NCBI GenBank assembly: GCA_963924555.1
Contig: OZ004589.1
Location: 3,410,001 to 3,474,000 of the forward strand
DNA from: Crambe crambe
Taxonomy: Eukaryota; Porifera; Demospongiae; Poecilosclerida; Crambeidae
Length of the DNA stretch: 64,000 nt
Reading direction: 5' to 3'
This document shows positions 25,566-37,391 of the stretch, in pieces. Positions within the stretch are counted from its first letter, which is position 1. Every line of letters begins with the position of its first letter. The position numbers and the translations under genes are program-made. The notes under the pieces are model-generated. The model made no database searches, was not told the DNA's origin, and saw only the letters and a program-made list of their open reading frames with translations.

Positions 25566-26897
25566 TTATTTAGAACAAACTTTCCATAGCAGGGAATCCT
25601 TTATCAAATATTTTTCTTTGATGTGCACACTCCAAGTTTTGATAGCCTTTGGTGTGTCTGATAAATTTTGTTTTGGTTTTTCTAGACGGGGACCTGACGT
25701 TGAGAAATGGATTGACATGTCATCATATTCAAATCCATTTGGACTATCATACCAGCCTCCAACATAGCTTCTACTGCAGTTCTCCTGTCCTTGTAGTCGA
25801 ATAGCTATCTTTTCTTGAGATGTCATGGGCCATTTAAGGGAACTATCACAGTCTCCTTTCACTAGGCATAAATGTAAGGAGCATTCTGTTCTTGCTTTTT
25901 CTTTTTCAAATATTACTCCCAGACACAAGGTGTAGTCTCCATTGATTTTGAAGCTAGGACTGTACCATATCTCATTACTGAGTTTGTAACTGTTTACATC
26001 CATCATTCGGAAGTACAACTCGTGATCTGACACATTGGGTAAGGTAGCAAACTCTGTTCTAATAGAAGAATAGAAAGTTTTTGGTTCCAATGTAGCCAAA
26101 TCTATTGCAACTGCTGTCTTGATCTTCCGGTATGCACTTGTCATTTGCTGTAAATGTGTGGCTTGTTGTGAAGACATATGCTCAGGCATGTCCTGACGTT
26201 CAAGCTTTGCTTTGCAGCCAACCTCAACATACTCACAGTCAATGACTTGTAGTGGACACTCCTTCATATGGTCAGGTAAGGTGCTACGAACTATCCCTCT
26301 TTGACCACATGAATTGGGACACTTCATAGGATATTTCTTGCATATTTTCAAATGCTCTGGAGAATCTTTTACTGTACCAACATGTGTGCAGTAGCGGCAT
26401 TTCTTACGCCTCAGTGGACAAGAACTATCAAGATGTGATCTTAAATTTCGTCTTTCCATCACTGTGATAGTTCCATTTCTCTCTTTGCATTTGTTGGTAC
26501 ATTCCACCTCGTAATACTGGCATCCTTGAGGTGACTGAAAATGATTCGTCAAATTTCTTAGTTCCCCTGTCCAGCCACATCCTTCTTCATGCTTGGTACA
26601 CTTGATTTCGAATGACTCTATCTCACTTTTCATGCCTTTCTCGATAACATGTTGAAAATCTCTTGTCCGACAATGTGGACAAATTTCTCTTTGATTCTTC
26701 TGCTTTTTGAACCACGTTTGAAGGCAAAGATTGCAAAACTTCTGTCCACAGCAGACAGCCAAGTGAGGGTCTTTGAAAACCTTAGTGCAGATGTTGCAGA
26801 AGAACCTCTGATGCACAGGAGCAACAAAGTGGTAGTCATACCCTCCATCTTCATCAGTTTTTGTGGGTATATTTGTCTTCCAATACCAAGGGTCCAT
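25566..26897 (-). CDS. RING / TRAF-type zinc-finger protein (left-arm copy), 443 aa
   Basis: Single-exon ORF from ATG 26897. An N-terminal RING-like finger (about residues 35-77: CNIC, CCGQKFCNLC, CPHC) is followed by TRAF-type zinc fingers (about 105-240; repeated C-x-H-x-C spacing such as CTKHEEGCGWTGELRNLTNH, then CPNSCGQRGI and CEYVEVGCKAKL). The C-terminal region of about 160 residues looks like a TRAF-C/MATH-type fold (FKINGDYTLCLGV, DDMSIHF), though it is divergent. By family it would be a cytoplasmic ubiquitin ligase or adaptor in receptor signalling. The right-arm copy at 62600 differs at 10 residues. Both copies are open, and which one is expressed cannot be read from the sequence. 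Confidence 0.85.
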   Translation of the reverse strand: MDPWYWKTNIPTKTDEDGGYDYHFVAPVHQRFFCNICTKVFKDPHLAVCCGQKFCNLCLQTWFKKQKNQREICPHCRTRDFQHVIEKGMKSEIESFEIKCTKHEEGCGWTGELRNLTNHFQSPQGCQYYEVECTNKCKERNGTITVMERRNLRSHLDSSCPLRRKKCRYCTHVGTVKDSPEHLKICKKYPMKCPNSCGQRGIVRSTLPDHMKECPLQVIDCEYVEVGCKAKLERQDMPEHMSSQQATHLQQMTSAYRKIKTAVAIDLATLEPKTFYSSIRTEFATLPNVSDHELYFRMMDVNSYKLSNEIWYSPSFKINGDYTLCLGVIFEKEKARTECSLHLCLVKGDCDSSLKWPMTSQEKIAIRLQGQENCSRSYVGGWYDSPNGFEYDDMSIHFSTSGPRLEKPKQNLSDTPKAIKTWSVHIKEKYLIKDSLLWKVCSK

Positions 26898-27620
26898 GAT
26901 TCACTGTTGGACTATCAACTGCTACTCTGTATATAGAGTGATAACTTGAACTGCTGAGTTATTTGGAACTTTACTAATGTGTGTTCCTTGTGACTACCTT
27001 ATTTGGTAAAAGTTATGTTAATAGTGGTCTGTGAGTATAGTTCTGATAGATGAATTTCCAGTAAACAAAAGTGGGAGGAGCAGTCTTATTCCATAGGTAG
27101 ACTAAGGTGCACTTTGATATTACAACAAAGGAATACATACATGATAATATTATTCTTTTGCAGAGATATCGAAATGCATCGCTTTCATTTAAGTTTCATG
27201 GGATACTGTGTAACAATTGTGTTAGTCCATGTGTCTGATTGTTGTGCACATATACACTGCAAAAACAGAATTGTTATTTCAATAAACATAACTGTTAGGC
27301 AAGACTAATCATTGTTGAAACAACCAAATAGTTGTTATATTCACCAAAAATATAGTGTCATTTTGACAGATTTCAAATGATTAACCTCACCTAACCAAGT
27401 AGGTTTGTTAAAATAATTTCATTTTTGCAGTGTAGCTACTACCTATGGAATGAGACTGTTCCTCTCACTTTTATTTACTGGAAATTCATCATATTCACAG
27501 ACCACTATTAATAAAATAAGGTAGTCACAAGGAACACACATTAATAGTACTGTACAGCGACTATTCCAAATGACTCAGCAGTTTGACACGAGTATCAGTT
27601 GATAGTCCTGCATGGGTACA
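26898..27620. repeat. Inverted duplication of the TRAF upstream region (left arm)
   Basis: About 26930-27105 (gene-proximal) reappears in reverse complement at about 27437-27600. Shared words include ACCACTATTAA, GGTAGTCACAAGGAACACAC and TACTGGAAATTCATC. The copies face away from a middle of about 330 bp that contains the small element at 27255-27432. The outer edge of the second copy also repeats the TCAGTTGATAGTCC found just before the TRAF ATG. Confidence 0.8.
27255..27432. mobile_element. TA-flanked MITE, 178 bp, left arm only
   Basis: Terminal inverted repeats begin CACTGCAAAAAC on the left and end TTTTTGCAGTG on the right. TA lies at 27253-27254 and 27433-27434. The right arm has the empty site (CACATATAGCTACTACC at about 62250-62270, complement), so this is a clean insertion with a TA target duplication, as in Tc1/mariner-type MITEs. 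Confidence 0.88.
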
Positions 27621-27842
27621 CTCAATCATCACAACATGACATGACCTCTTCTCTAACTGGGGCAATTTTAGTGCATCATGTGTGCACATTATGGGTGTGG
27701 CATAGCTACACACAATCATGCTATCAACTAAGATATAAGCATTCTAATATGGCTGCTATCCAAGCTGTACATGTGTACATGTGAACTCACTGTTGTTCAG
27801 TCAATTTTTGTGTTATGTGTGTGTGTCCACATGCACATTATG

Positions 27843-28110
27843 TGTACATATCAGAGAGTACGGTAGCACTCTCTATGTAGGGATGACTTGGACGGCCGTG
27901 CGAGCCGCCTATAGACTAATTCAAAAGTACTAGTTCCCCCACTTAGACCTAACAGAAGCTACTGTGAATGATTATCCAGCCTACTAGAGCCTACTACAAT
28001 GTGCAGACCAAGTTTCAGGACCAGGGAGCCTACCGTTTCAGAAATACAGCAAGCAGGTACATGTAAATCGCTATCAGAGAGTGCGGTAGCACTCTCTACG
28101 TAGGGTTAGT
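27843..28110. repeat. Two copies of a near-palindromic 22-mer (left arm)
   Basis: Near-perfect palindromes at 27853-27874 and 28076-28097 (half site AGAGAGTGC) sit 223 bp apart in the same orientation, each within a shared 35-bp direct repeat ending GTAGGG. The right arm has the equivalents. Confidence 0.8.
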
Positions 28111-28886
28111 ACGGAATGGGCATGGCTTCTCTCATTAGAACAGTACAAACTAGACTCTCTGTATCTATTCTTGCTACAGGCTCAACTCAACTTCTTACAT
28201 CTGGAAAACAATGCAGAAGATGATGATATGTCTGCTCAAACTCCTCCAGAACAGCGTCAACAATCGGCACCAGCCACCGTCTAAATCTAATGATTCGTTC
28301 ATCATCATCATCATCTTCTTTGACGGCTGTAACTCCATGATCCTTTCACATATGATAATCAAATTCATATCAACTTGTGCAGTTACAATCACACAATGTG
28401 CTTTACCATCGTTATCCACACAATTTTCCTCCAAAATAATCAATCATATCGAACGACTTTTCATTACAAACGATACTATATCAGCCATTTTGAAATTAAT
28501 GATGTCATTTGTCATGTGTGAGCATCTATGCGCATGTACATATGCTCATGCCAACTAAATAAATGAGTTGAGAAAAGGTCATATAAACAAGTGAAAGGAA
28601 AAAAATTTAAAAGGCCATGTAGTGTTAGTCTGTACTTTTACCTATGTAGCAGTTTCTGTGAAGAAACATCAAAATTATGCTGCCTTCAATAATAATCCCT
28701 ACATCACTGCCTAAACCAAGCAGAACTTTACACTGAATTCTGACATGAGCAATTTCTCGTGGTATAGCTATAGTAAAGTGGGGCAGCTCTGTGATAGACA
28801 ACAGCTACTAAAGGAAGATAAATCTCCTGCTCCCTCAGGGAATTATGGTTAGCAATAATCCAGCTGTCAGGGAAAATCTGGGAAAA

Positions 28887-29186
28887 TTATAGTAATCCCA
28901 CATCCTGTTTCATCAGGCTCCAACTTATTCTGGGACAGTCCCAGACTTTGGCCCCCACCCGTTTACACAGCTGCCTCTGCAATAGGAGAAGTGACTTTCT
29001 ACTCAGTGCGAAAAATTGTTGTAGAGTGCTGTTCAATTCTTTAGCTTCTGGTTGCATTGATGGTTCACACAGCAGTCCCCTTTCATCTAGCCATTTATGA
29101 AAGTGCTTTGCCCACATAAGTCGTTCTCTTTTCCTGTTCTTTTCCTTAAGCTTCACAATAGTATATTCTGTTGGTTTAGCTTGCAT
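28887..29186 (-). CDS. 99-aa conserved ORF (left copy), possible ZMYM/Crypton-domain fragment
   Basis: ATG at 29186; the frame is open in both arms with 3 amino-acid differences. The peptide is basic and helical (KEKNRKRERLMWAKHFHKW, then LNSTLQQFFALSRKS). The spacing of a Trp-rich helix, WL, and L-QQFF--SRK faintly recalls the start of the ZMYM/QRICH1-type domain derived from Crypton tyrosine recombinases. This is a weak impression. No second exon is evident. It may be a small gene, a domain relic or noncoding. Confidence 0.4.
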   Translation of the reverse strand: MQAKPTEYTIVKLKEKNRKRERLMWAKHFHKWLDERGLLCEPSMQPEAKELNSTLQQFFALSRKSLLLLQRQLCKRVGAKVWDCPRISWSLMKQDVGLL

Positions 29187-29667
29187 GTTAATTCTTGCTT
29201 CAGTGACTGCTCAGAACCAAGTCCAGAAAGAAATTAAGATGAAGAAAAATTAATCTTCTGCACCAGGCCGATCCATCATCTTTTTGCAAACTGAACAGCT
29301 GTGGTTGCTACGCACTACTTCGTGCACGTATGTTAGGTGATTGAGATGGGAACAATAATGAGTTGCATCAAGTTACTCACATCCAGAGATAATAGGACCA
29401 CTAAAATGTGGAGGATTATTCCTCATGGGTATGAGACAACCACATGCACACAATCATTAATGACAGCCTAATTAGATAATGGGACCACTAAATATGAGAA
29501 TTATTCCTCATGAGTAATAGAGCTAGTTAATTATCTGAAGCAGCCCACACATTTAGATGGTGGGACTACAGTACTTAAAGCATGCATGCATTAGCTATAA
29601 CAGCATCAACTCAGATGACTTGTATGCTTCCATACTTCATAACGTCTATCCAGTGATTAGCTTAATA

Positions 29668-32600
29668 ATGGACAAGCTCTCTATTCACAGAGTTACTGTG
29701 GCTATTCTACTTCTGTTAGTGAACTTACTGGCTACTTCTAGTAGTGAAACAGTATATATTTACGATGGTGAGACCCTGGAAGGCTATCTTTGCTCTCCAA
29801 GTGGAACTATCCCTCCTAATACGACTCTCTTCCTGAGCAACTCAATACTCCATATTGAAAATCATCAGGATACTGGATTCTGTCTTGTGGAGAATACCTC
29901 TGACATAACTATTGCTGCAGCCCCTGAAGTTGGTGAAAATAATGTGAAAATTAAGCTTACATCGTCAAGTTTTGTATTTTTTAATGTCACAAACCTTACC
30001 ATGACTTCAATAACTCTCCTAACTGACACTCCTGCAGCCGGCATCCCACCTTCAGCTCTGAGGTATATTAATGACACTAATCAATTCTTATACTACGACA
30101 AAGATACAGAAATGGGAATCCTCTTCAATCACTGCTCAAATGTAACCATACACGATCTGTATGTTAATGACCTCTCAATGATAGGAGTGAATTTGTGTGG
30201 TTACAGCTACATATTAAATAACAATTTTTCTGACCTTGAAGTACCCATGCTGCTTTATTACTTAGACACTATAATATCTAGTGATCAATGTGATCTACAT
30301 ATTCAATTCCGTCTAAGCATCTTTGACCTAGGATTATCTGAATTATTAAATAAAAATCTACTGAGAACCCGAAAACGAATGCCAGTAAGAATGTTTGACA
30401 CGACATTTGCTCTAATACTAACACAGCAAAATTTTAATGCAAATGTTCATATTACTCTGATCCCTGGTAGTACTGGTAATGCTATTTGTGAATAGTGTAA
30501 CTGATTCTCATATCAAATTTCAAGGACTCTATGATGACTACTGTATCACTGGACGTATTCCACCAGTTTTGAGTGTATATTTCTATGAGACTCCTAATTT
30601 CAATGGGTCAGCTAATCATATCATCAAATCACTACAAATAGAAAATATTTCCCTCCATGCACTACAAGTCTTCAAATTTCCAGGCCAACTATCACATCAG
30701 GTTGCATTAGTTAATATATTTTGGTGTGAGGAAAATTTGGATTCCAATGATTATCCATACCGATTACAAATAGTGGCCTCTACAAAAGGTGAAGGAAATT
30801 TGCATGTGAATATAAAAAATGTGCATTTGCAGTTCCATCGTTACCAAGATGATGTTTTTGCCCCGAGTTCATTCTATTTTGCTTATATAAGAAGCATTAC
30901 TATGACCGGCACTAACTTTTTTAATGTCAGCAATGGTGGATCAGGGATAGATGTTATATCAAGTAATCTAACACTAACTGGAGACCTGACTATCAGTAAT
31001 GGTTATGCATTCTGAGGTGGAGGGATAAGACTTGATGGATCTTCAACTCTGTTTCTGAAAGAGCCTTTGAGAGCGCATTTCATTAATAACACAGCCTATC
31101 AAGGAAGTGCTATATATGCAGCAATCCATATGAAGGATCTTGAACTTCTGAAGAATAGTCCAATACAAGTATTACCCAATCAAGTTTATTCACTGCATAA
31201 TATCAGTAATATCGATATTGGACTTAATTTTGAAAACAATCTGGATGAGAGTTTGAATACAATCGTTTCAATATATGCACCACAGTTGAACTTTTTGTAT
31301 GATCAAATATCTCCAAATTTCCCTTTTGATAGTGAATTTTGGGATGAACCTCATTCACAGTATGCTTACACAACACTACTTGATGCCATATTCAAAGAAG
31401 CTGATGACACTGATAAGTACACTTCACTTTCCAATGGGATCTGTACACAAGTACGCAGAGAGCCATGGAATTGTACATATATTGATTCGTACTATCAGAT
31501 TCTACACCGTGAGACTATTATGCAATATTTATTGCAAATTCATACCTATCCAGGAGAACCAATTTTCTCAGTATTGCATACAGGAAATCAAGACTTCAGT
31601 ATTAGAGGTTGTGATAGCTCTTATTCGTACATAAAATCTGAGTACTATTTATTAACTAGAAGTACTTCAACTTTGTTGTTTAGATTTTTTAACAAAAAAA
31701 GGGAAGACCTTTGTTTTCTAATTTTTGTTTCGAACAGTGAAATCCAAAAACTGATAGTACCATTCATACAAGTAAATATGAATGCAACATGTCCCCCTGG
31801 CTTCTATCTGAATGATGAAGGTTACTGTGATTGTATATCAGCACTGAAAAATCACCGTTACGAGTGCAACATCAGTAGTCGAATGTTTACGAGTCCTGAA
31901 GGTTACTGGACTGGCTATGAGGAACACAACACTACCAACACAACCTCTTACATTATCACATTCAGCAGTCATTGTCCACCTAATTACTGCAATAAAAGCT
32001 TTCAAATTTTTCTCCTGGATAATTCCATCACTCATTTATCCTGCCTAAATAACCGCACTGGGATCTTGTGTGGTCAATGCAAGAAGGAGAACTACACTGT
32101 CTATAGCGCCGTATTTGGATCTGATGCCTGTTCTGATTACTGCACTGATGTTTATCTCTTAACTCTCCTAGCTTATGCCTTAGCTGGACTCCTTCTAGTG
32201 GCAATTCTCTTTGCGTCGAAGCTCACAGTGGCTGTTGGCACTATCAATGGAGTCATATTCTATGCCAACATCCTAGGTCTGTCATTGGATAAACTTACAG
32301 AAGGTCACCATGGACCACATTTGACATTCTTTCGTATTGTGATCTCACTGCTCAACCTTGACCTGGGCTTCCCACTCTGCTTCTATAAGGGAATGACTAC
32401 TACCGATAAGGTAGGACTCCAGTTTGTATTTCCCACGTACATATGGGGCATTGTCATTGGAATGATACTAGTAGCGAAATATTCCATCAGATTTGCAAAC
32501 CGCATTTCAAATTCTGCAGTCCAAGTTCTTGCCACTCTATTCTATTTGTCATTTTCTAAACTTCTACGTACAGTGATTGACATAATTACTCATTCTACTA

Positions 32601-33331
32601 TCAATCTGGTGGTATTCAATGATAGTAATAACTCTTACATGAACAGAGAACAGACAGTGTGGTTTTATAGTGGTGAAGAATATGGCGATGGTCTGCACAG
32701 TTTCTATCTGTTCCTTGCCTCCATATTCATCCTCTTCTTCCTACTCTACACTATTTTAACAACATTCTCATCTTACTTTATGAGGTTCAAGTCAGTCAAC
32801 AAATTTAAGCCTCTGATCGATGTTTATGGTGGTCCTTTTAAAGATGAATGGAGGTTCTGGTTTGGACTCCGTCTCTGGATAACAGTCTTGATCTTCTCAG
32901 TCAATGGTGCTTTACGAGGAACTGATTATAATGGTCTTTTCATCTTCAACTTTGTGATTCTTTTGATTTTCATCCAGATCCAAAGCTTTGCACGTCCTTT
33001 TAAATCCCATCTAATTTTTATGATGGATCTATTTTTCATGATCAACTACTGGTTGATCATCTTATTTTATCTGGTCTTCAGATCTGACTTTATTGACGCT
33101 TATATCTTCCTACTAAGTGCAGCAATTCTTGTCTTAGTTCTTGTTCTGTTCTCTCACTTCTGCTATGTATACATCTACTCTAAGAATCCAGGAGTGTTTC
33201 TTCAACTTAAGACAAAATTTTGTAGAAGATTTAAGGGGTATGAACGGATTGAAGATCAAGCGAATGAAGAAGCTGATATACAAATATTCAAGGCAGCTGA
33301 AGAACGAGAACAAATGTTAGATACTTATTGA
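29668..33331 (+). pseudogene. Beta-helix / multi-pass membrane protein, broken left copy
   Basis: Homologue of the intact gene at 56380-60051. Relative to it there is an 8-bp deletion after 30482 that shifts the frame, and a CGA-to-TGA change at 31013-31015. Downstream, the frame is open to 33331 through the cysteine-rich and membrane region. Initiation is taken at 29668, just before a signal peptide (MDKLSIHRVTVAILLLLVN). Outside the two lesions the translation differs at only about a dozen residues, so the breaks are recent. If the two arms are alleles, this would be a null allele. Confidence 0.85.
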
Positions 33332-35798
33332 TGTTTGATACCTAGCTATGTTTGACTTATCAGAAGTGTGAGTTGGTTTCTATTAGTCAACATGTCATAA
33401 TTAATTTTTGCTAGCTATTTAAATTTTTTTTTATTTTTTTTTTTTTTAGAATTGCTACTTTGCTATAGTCATTGTTGTTGTTTTCAGTAGCCCAGTTCCT
33501 AGGCCTATATTTTTGGAAGATGAGGCTACCATTTTTCAATTTTAGTGTAATAATGATTGTTTGATAGTTTGTGCAAGTCATTCATTCCGTGGTAATATTG
33601 TCATCCTGTGGTTGTTTTCATATCCTGTTTTGTGCTATGTAGTTGTGAGTCGTTTGTAATAATAATCAGTCTATGCGAATTCTAAGACTCAAGCATTTAG
33701 CGAGGCAGACAGCCTCGTTACATTAGTGTGTATTATAATTCACTGCTTATTACATCAATATTCTGATTACCTATATACAAATTTTCTATGGTCATGAGAT
33801 ACTGAGGGGTCTGGCAAAGTCTCTGCTATGTAATTATAATTATGCAGGATTCTCAAATTAGTTTGTGACGTTGCTATGTATATAGAGACTTAAAATTATA
33901 TTATTAAAATGCTCAAGCAGAATTTCTGGAAGAAACTTGTTCATACCAGTTTTGTTAACTTTGGCCAGCGATTTCTGTGCTGCAGTTGTAGCTACCACCT
34001 GCACAAGATTTTAAAAACCAAAGAATCCCTCCCTGATTTATTGACTGTTTGCAGCAATTAGCTATACCTTTGCAGGTCCAGTAGTGAGACTTCCAGTATC
34101 AAATCAACTGCATATAGGTGTAGTGCTGGGTCAGGCACTTGCCTGATCAATATACAAGCTTTCACATCCTGATGGTCTCACTTCAGGAAGAGTCTGGTAG
34201 CTACAACTGTGTCCACTTATGTGGTTTGCATAACTCCTTCAGCTACCTCCTTCACACCTCAAACGTGAGATGATCTATATCCCCACTCAGCTTACAGTTA
34301 TTACGGGGGAGAGCCTGACTAGCGAAACCATACATCCCAATCTCAAAGTAGCTAGCAAAAATATTATTTTGGTCAAAAAGAGTGACTTTTTTTTTGCTTC
34401 AAACTGCCAAATCGTATATGAAGAAAGAATGACAAAGCCAAGAAAAAGTGGGACAGCAGCAAGTTTGACATCAAAAATAGAATTGCCTAACCAATGCACA
34501 ACTGCTATACCTCTGAACTGTAGTCTTCAAGAGATTCAGAACATGCCAATAGCTAGTCAAAACGCTGATCTTATCAAACACGCGTAAAAGTTTCATAATT
34601 ATGAGGGTCAGAGGTCATCATCACGCTCGCTCCCGGATCCCCTTGCGATCGACCGGAAATTAACGTTGCTTTTAGTAGTGACGACCATTCGGTATATTGA
34701 TACCATTGGTCTTGTGGTGCTGGTGGAGGGGGCAGTGGTGGAGGTGCAGTATGTAGTATATTCGCATCACAAAATAGATATAACTCTGACTCTAAAAATA
34801 ACTGATTACAAAAACTCTTTTATACCCAGGGTATACTAATGAGTGTCAAGGTTCAAATGTATGAATGAGTGTGAATAAAGATGTAAATAAGTCTGATGTG
34901 GATGACCTGATTAAAGCTACACATAAAATGACAGTGTACCAGCCAGACTCTCACATGCAGAAAAGATAGCATGCGCAGAACAAGTAGGTCATGTGATGTC
35001 ACACCCATTAAGCTAATACATTTTGCGCATGCTATCCGTGTTGTAACCAATACAAAATTTAGCCCTATTGTCGCAATACATTTCTGAGGAAGAGAGGTAC
35101 AGACTTTGTGGGACTAGCTATATGAGTGCAGGTGCTTTTGCAGCAATTTTCTCCTATAAAAGTTTGTTTCTTACTGGAGTAGACTGAAATAAGGAGTATA
35201 ATAACTGTTTTTGGATAATTTGTTGCTAAAATTTTTAAAGGCTTACCAATCACATAAATTTATCATCTCTCAAAACTTGAGATACAGAATCTCTCAGTAT
35301 CTAGCTAGTCTATTCAGTATACATATTGAATTTTAATTAAAAGCACAACATGGAAACACTCTTAGCCCAGCTAACCAACTGATATCTTTTGCATAATTCG
35401 AGGAAGCCATTCTTAACTACATGGTAACTATCTCACACCAAAATTTCCCGGCAAACACACATATGGTAGTATTAAGTTTCCAACCGTGTCTAATATCTAT
35501 GGCTGTATGAAGAATATTATATGCTCCTTTGATCCACCCACATATAATATAACAAAACCAGAACTGTGAACGATCTATTACAAGACACACACAGAACACT
35601 TTTAAGACTAACTGAAACAACTGAAACAGAAAAAACCTTCACGTTTGAAACAGGATCAAACACACAGGTCTGAGTAACCACAAAGATGATACAATTATTA
35701 TTAAAAAGTTAAGTCAGCAGTAAAAATAATTACAGTCTGTTACGAGCACACAACTTAATAATATTATTCCAACACTAAAAAATCACAAGATATAATCA
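33332..35798. other. Intergenic region shared by both arms (left)
   Basis: Lies between two convergent 3' ends. It contains a T-run (33425-33449), short unpaired indels relative to the other arm (about 50 bp extra near 34258-34310) and no ORF I can relate to a family. Short frames here (e.g. 34270-34587) are not preserved with the same start in the other arm. Confidence 0.6.
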
Positions 35799-37391
35799 TC
35801 AAAGGTACTTCACATTCTCAGTTTCGAAAAATTTGAGCATTAGCTGCTGCACTGTTCGTTTAGCGGACTCCAATGCACCCACAATCCAAACAAAATTTGG
35901 GCTAAGATGAACACCAGAGAAGAATACATTCCCTTGGGGGCTTACTACTTTTGGATAAAGAGATAGAAAATCTCCTGGGTGATAAAATGTTGCTGCAATC
36001 GACCAATCCTGTATGAAGGCCTCTTCCAGAAACTCATTGCCTCCAGCGTATTCCTTCGCTATGTCTAACTCAGGGTACATATCTTGTAAGTTTTGCAGGG
36101 CTAACTTGATCCTCTCTTCCTTTGACAAAAGTGAGAACTGTTTAGCGTCATTATCCACATTGTAGATACAAATCACCCCTTTGCTGTTATCCCCTATTCC
36201 ATGAGTGGGATAGAGTGCCCTGCGTATGGGAAGATCAGTAAATGATCGTCCACCCCGTGAAGCTGGTGACTGCAAGTCAGAACGTTCCCAAAATCGGCTA
36301 TTGAACCGCAACCCCATTGTGCACGCAGGTTCAAAGTAAGTAGAGCGCAGTGCATGTTCCAGATCTGGTCCCCAGTAAGGTCGCTTGGGAATCATACGGA
36401 CACGTGAAGGTGGTATGGCCAGGATAATCGCATCAAAAGATTCATACACAAGCTCTTTGGAATCTTTTGGAATCGAACTATAACCCACCTGTACTGAACT
36501 TTCGCCGGCATGCTGGATTATAGCTTCAACTTTGCTATTAAGCAAAACACTGGCATCTTTCTCAATCAAAGCTTTTGCACACAATTCAGGGAGTCTAGAC
36601 ATCCCCCCTTCGATGGCTTTCCAAGACGAAATATCATCATACATCCTCAGGCAAAATATCTCATCGATTAACCCCCTTTGGAATTGGTTAGTAGCTCCAG
36701 ACATAACTTCTGCATAGCTTATCTTCTGGTTACTCCAACCCAAGTGCTTTGATAAATAATCATAGAATGATATGTGGCTATACTTCTTCAAGGCTGCCTC
36801 AAAATCACTGTTAAGTTCTTCCACAACTGGTGCTATTGCATTCTTCAATAACTTGCTTGCTTCATCGTCATCTGCTATACTAACTTCATCTGGAAATCCA
36901 AGCTTGCTACAATGCTTATTGGCATACTCAACTGACATGATAGAACCATCCGGTTTCTTTGTGTTGTTCATGAATACTCGATTTCCCTCTGCAGAGTTGA
37001 AGTACTCGTACATTATGAGAGGATTGTCTGGAAAAACCTCATTGAGGTAGTCAATGAGTGTGAAAACTGGCTTGTGACTCTGAACATCTGGGATTCGCAT
37101 TGCGCCAGTGTCAAAATATTGGTATGGGTCGGTAGAGAACTTGTGCGTGTAGACACGACCTCCTACTCGATCAGCAGCTTCAAATATCTTGATCCTGATG
37201 TCAGGGACATTCTGTTGCAGCAAAAGAGCAGAATACAAGCCAGCCATCCCCCCACCTATTATGCCAACATTAAGTGGTAAGGACTTCTGACTCAAATCTA
37301 GATCCATGTTCACCAGTACAGTTTCTCTGGACTTCTGGTCTAGGTAATGTTGATACTGCATCCATGCTGACAGGGAATTTGAAGCAGCCAT
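35799..37391 (-). CDS. FAD-dependent amine oxidase (left copy), 530 aa
   Basis: Start taken at ATG 37391 (MAASNSLSAWMQYQHYLDQK); the open frame runs 22 codons further 5' without an ATG. A Rossmann dinucleotide-binding signature (GIIGGGMAGLYSALLL, residues about 43-58) is followed by the FAD-binding glutamate in KIFEAADRVGGRV. The C-terminal FAD/substrate segment reads GNVFFSGVHLSPNFVWIVGA then LESAKR. This is the flavin amine oxidase superfamily (monoamine, polyamine and L-amino-acid oxidases), which oxidise an amine and release hydrogen peroxide. The substrate cannot be fixed. In the usual GEH motif the acidic residue is replaced (SGVHLS). No signal peptide is obvious. Single exon. Confidence 0.87.
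   Translation of the reverse strand: MAASNSLSAWMQYQHYLDQKSRETVLVNMDLDLSQKSLPLNVGIIGGGMAGLYSALLLQQNVPDIRIKIFEAADRVGGRVYTHKFSTDPYQYFDTGAMRIPDVQSHKPVFTLIDYLNEVFPDNPLIMYEYFNSAEGNRVFMNNTKKPDGSIMSVEYANKHCSKLGFPDEVSIADDDEASKLLKNAIAPVVEELNSDFEAALKKYSHISFYDYLSKHLGWSNQKISYAEVMSGATNQFQRGLIDEIFCLRMYDDISSWKAIEGGMSRLPELCAKALIEKDASVLLNSKVEAIIQHAGESSVQVGYSSIPKDSKELVYESFDAIILAIPPSRVRMIPKRPYWGPDLEHALRSTYFEPACTMGLRFNSRFWERSDLQSPASRGGRSFTDLPIRRALYPTHGIGDNSKGVICIYNVDNDAKQFSLLSKEERIKLALQNLQDMYPELDIAKEYAGGNEFLEEAFIQDWSIAATFYHPGDFLSLYPKVVSPQGNVFFSGVHLSPNFVWIVGALESAKRTVQQLMLKFFETENVKYL

Noticed and set aside
27599..27784. 61-aa frame after the inverted TRAF upstream block (108 aa in the right arm)
   Set aside because: It needs a TTG start, its C-terminus differs between arms, and the ATG at the equivalent TRAF position is followed by an early stop.
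28211..28558. Hydrophobic frame near 28.4 kb, partly matched at 61145-61366
   Set aside because: Frames are open on both strands, begin at different places in the two arms, and the similarity is explained by the duplication itself.
34270..34587. 105-aa frame in the left-arm intergenic region
   Set aside because: The right-arm counterpart starts differently and ends in another sequence. No family resemblance, so it is likely chance.
36532..37280. Plus-strand frames opposite the left oxidase gene
   Set aside because: Antisense shadows of a well-supported coding sequence; the same is true of the frames opposite 52525-53273.
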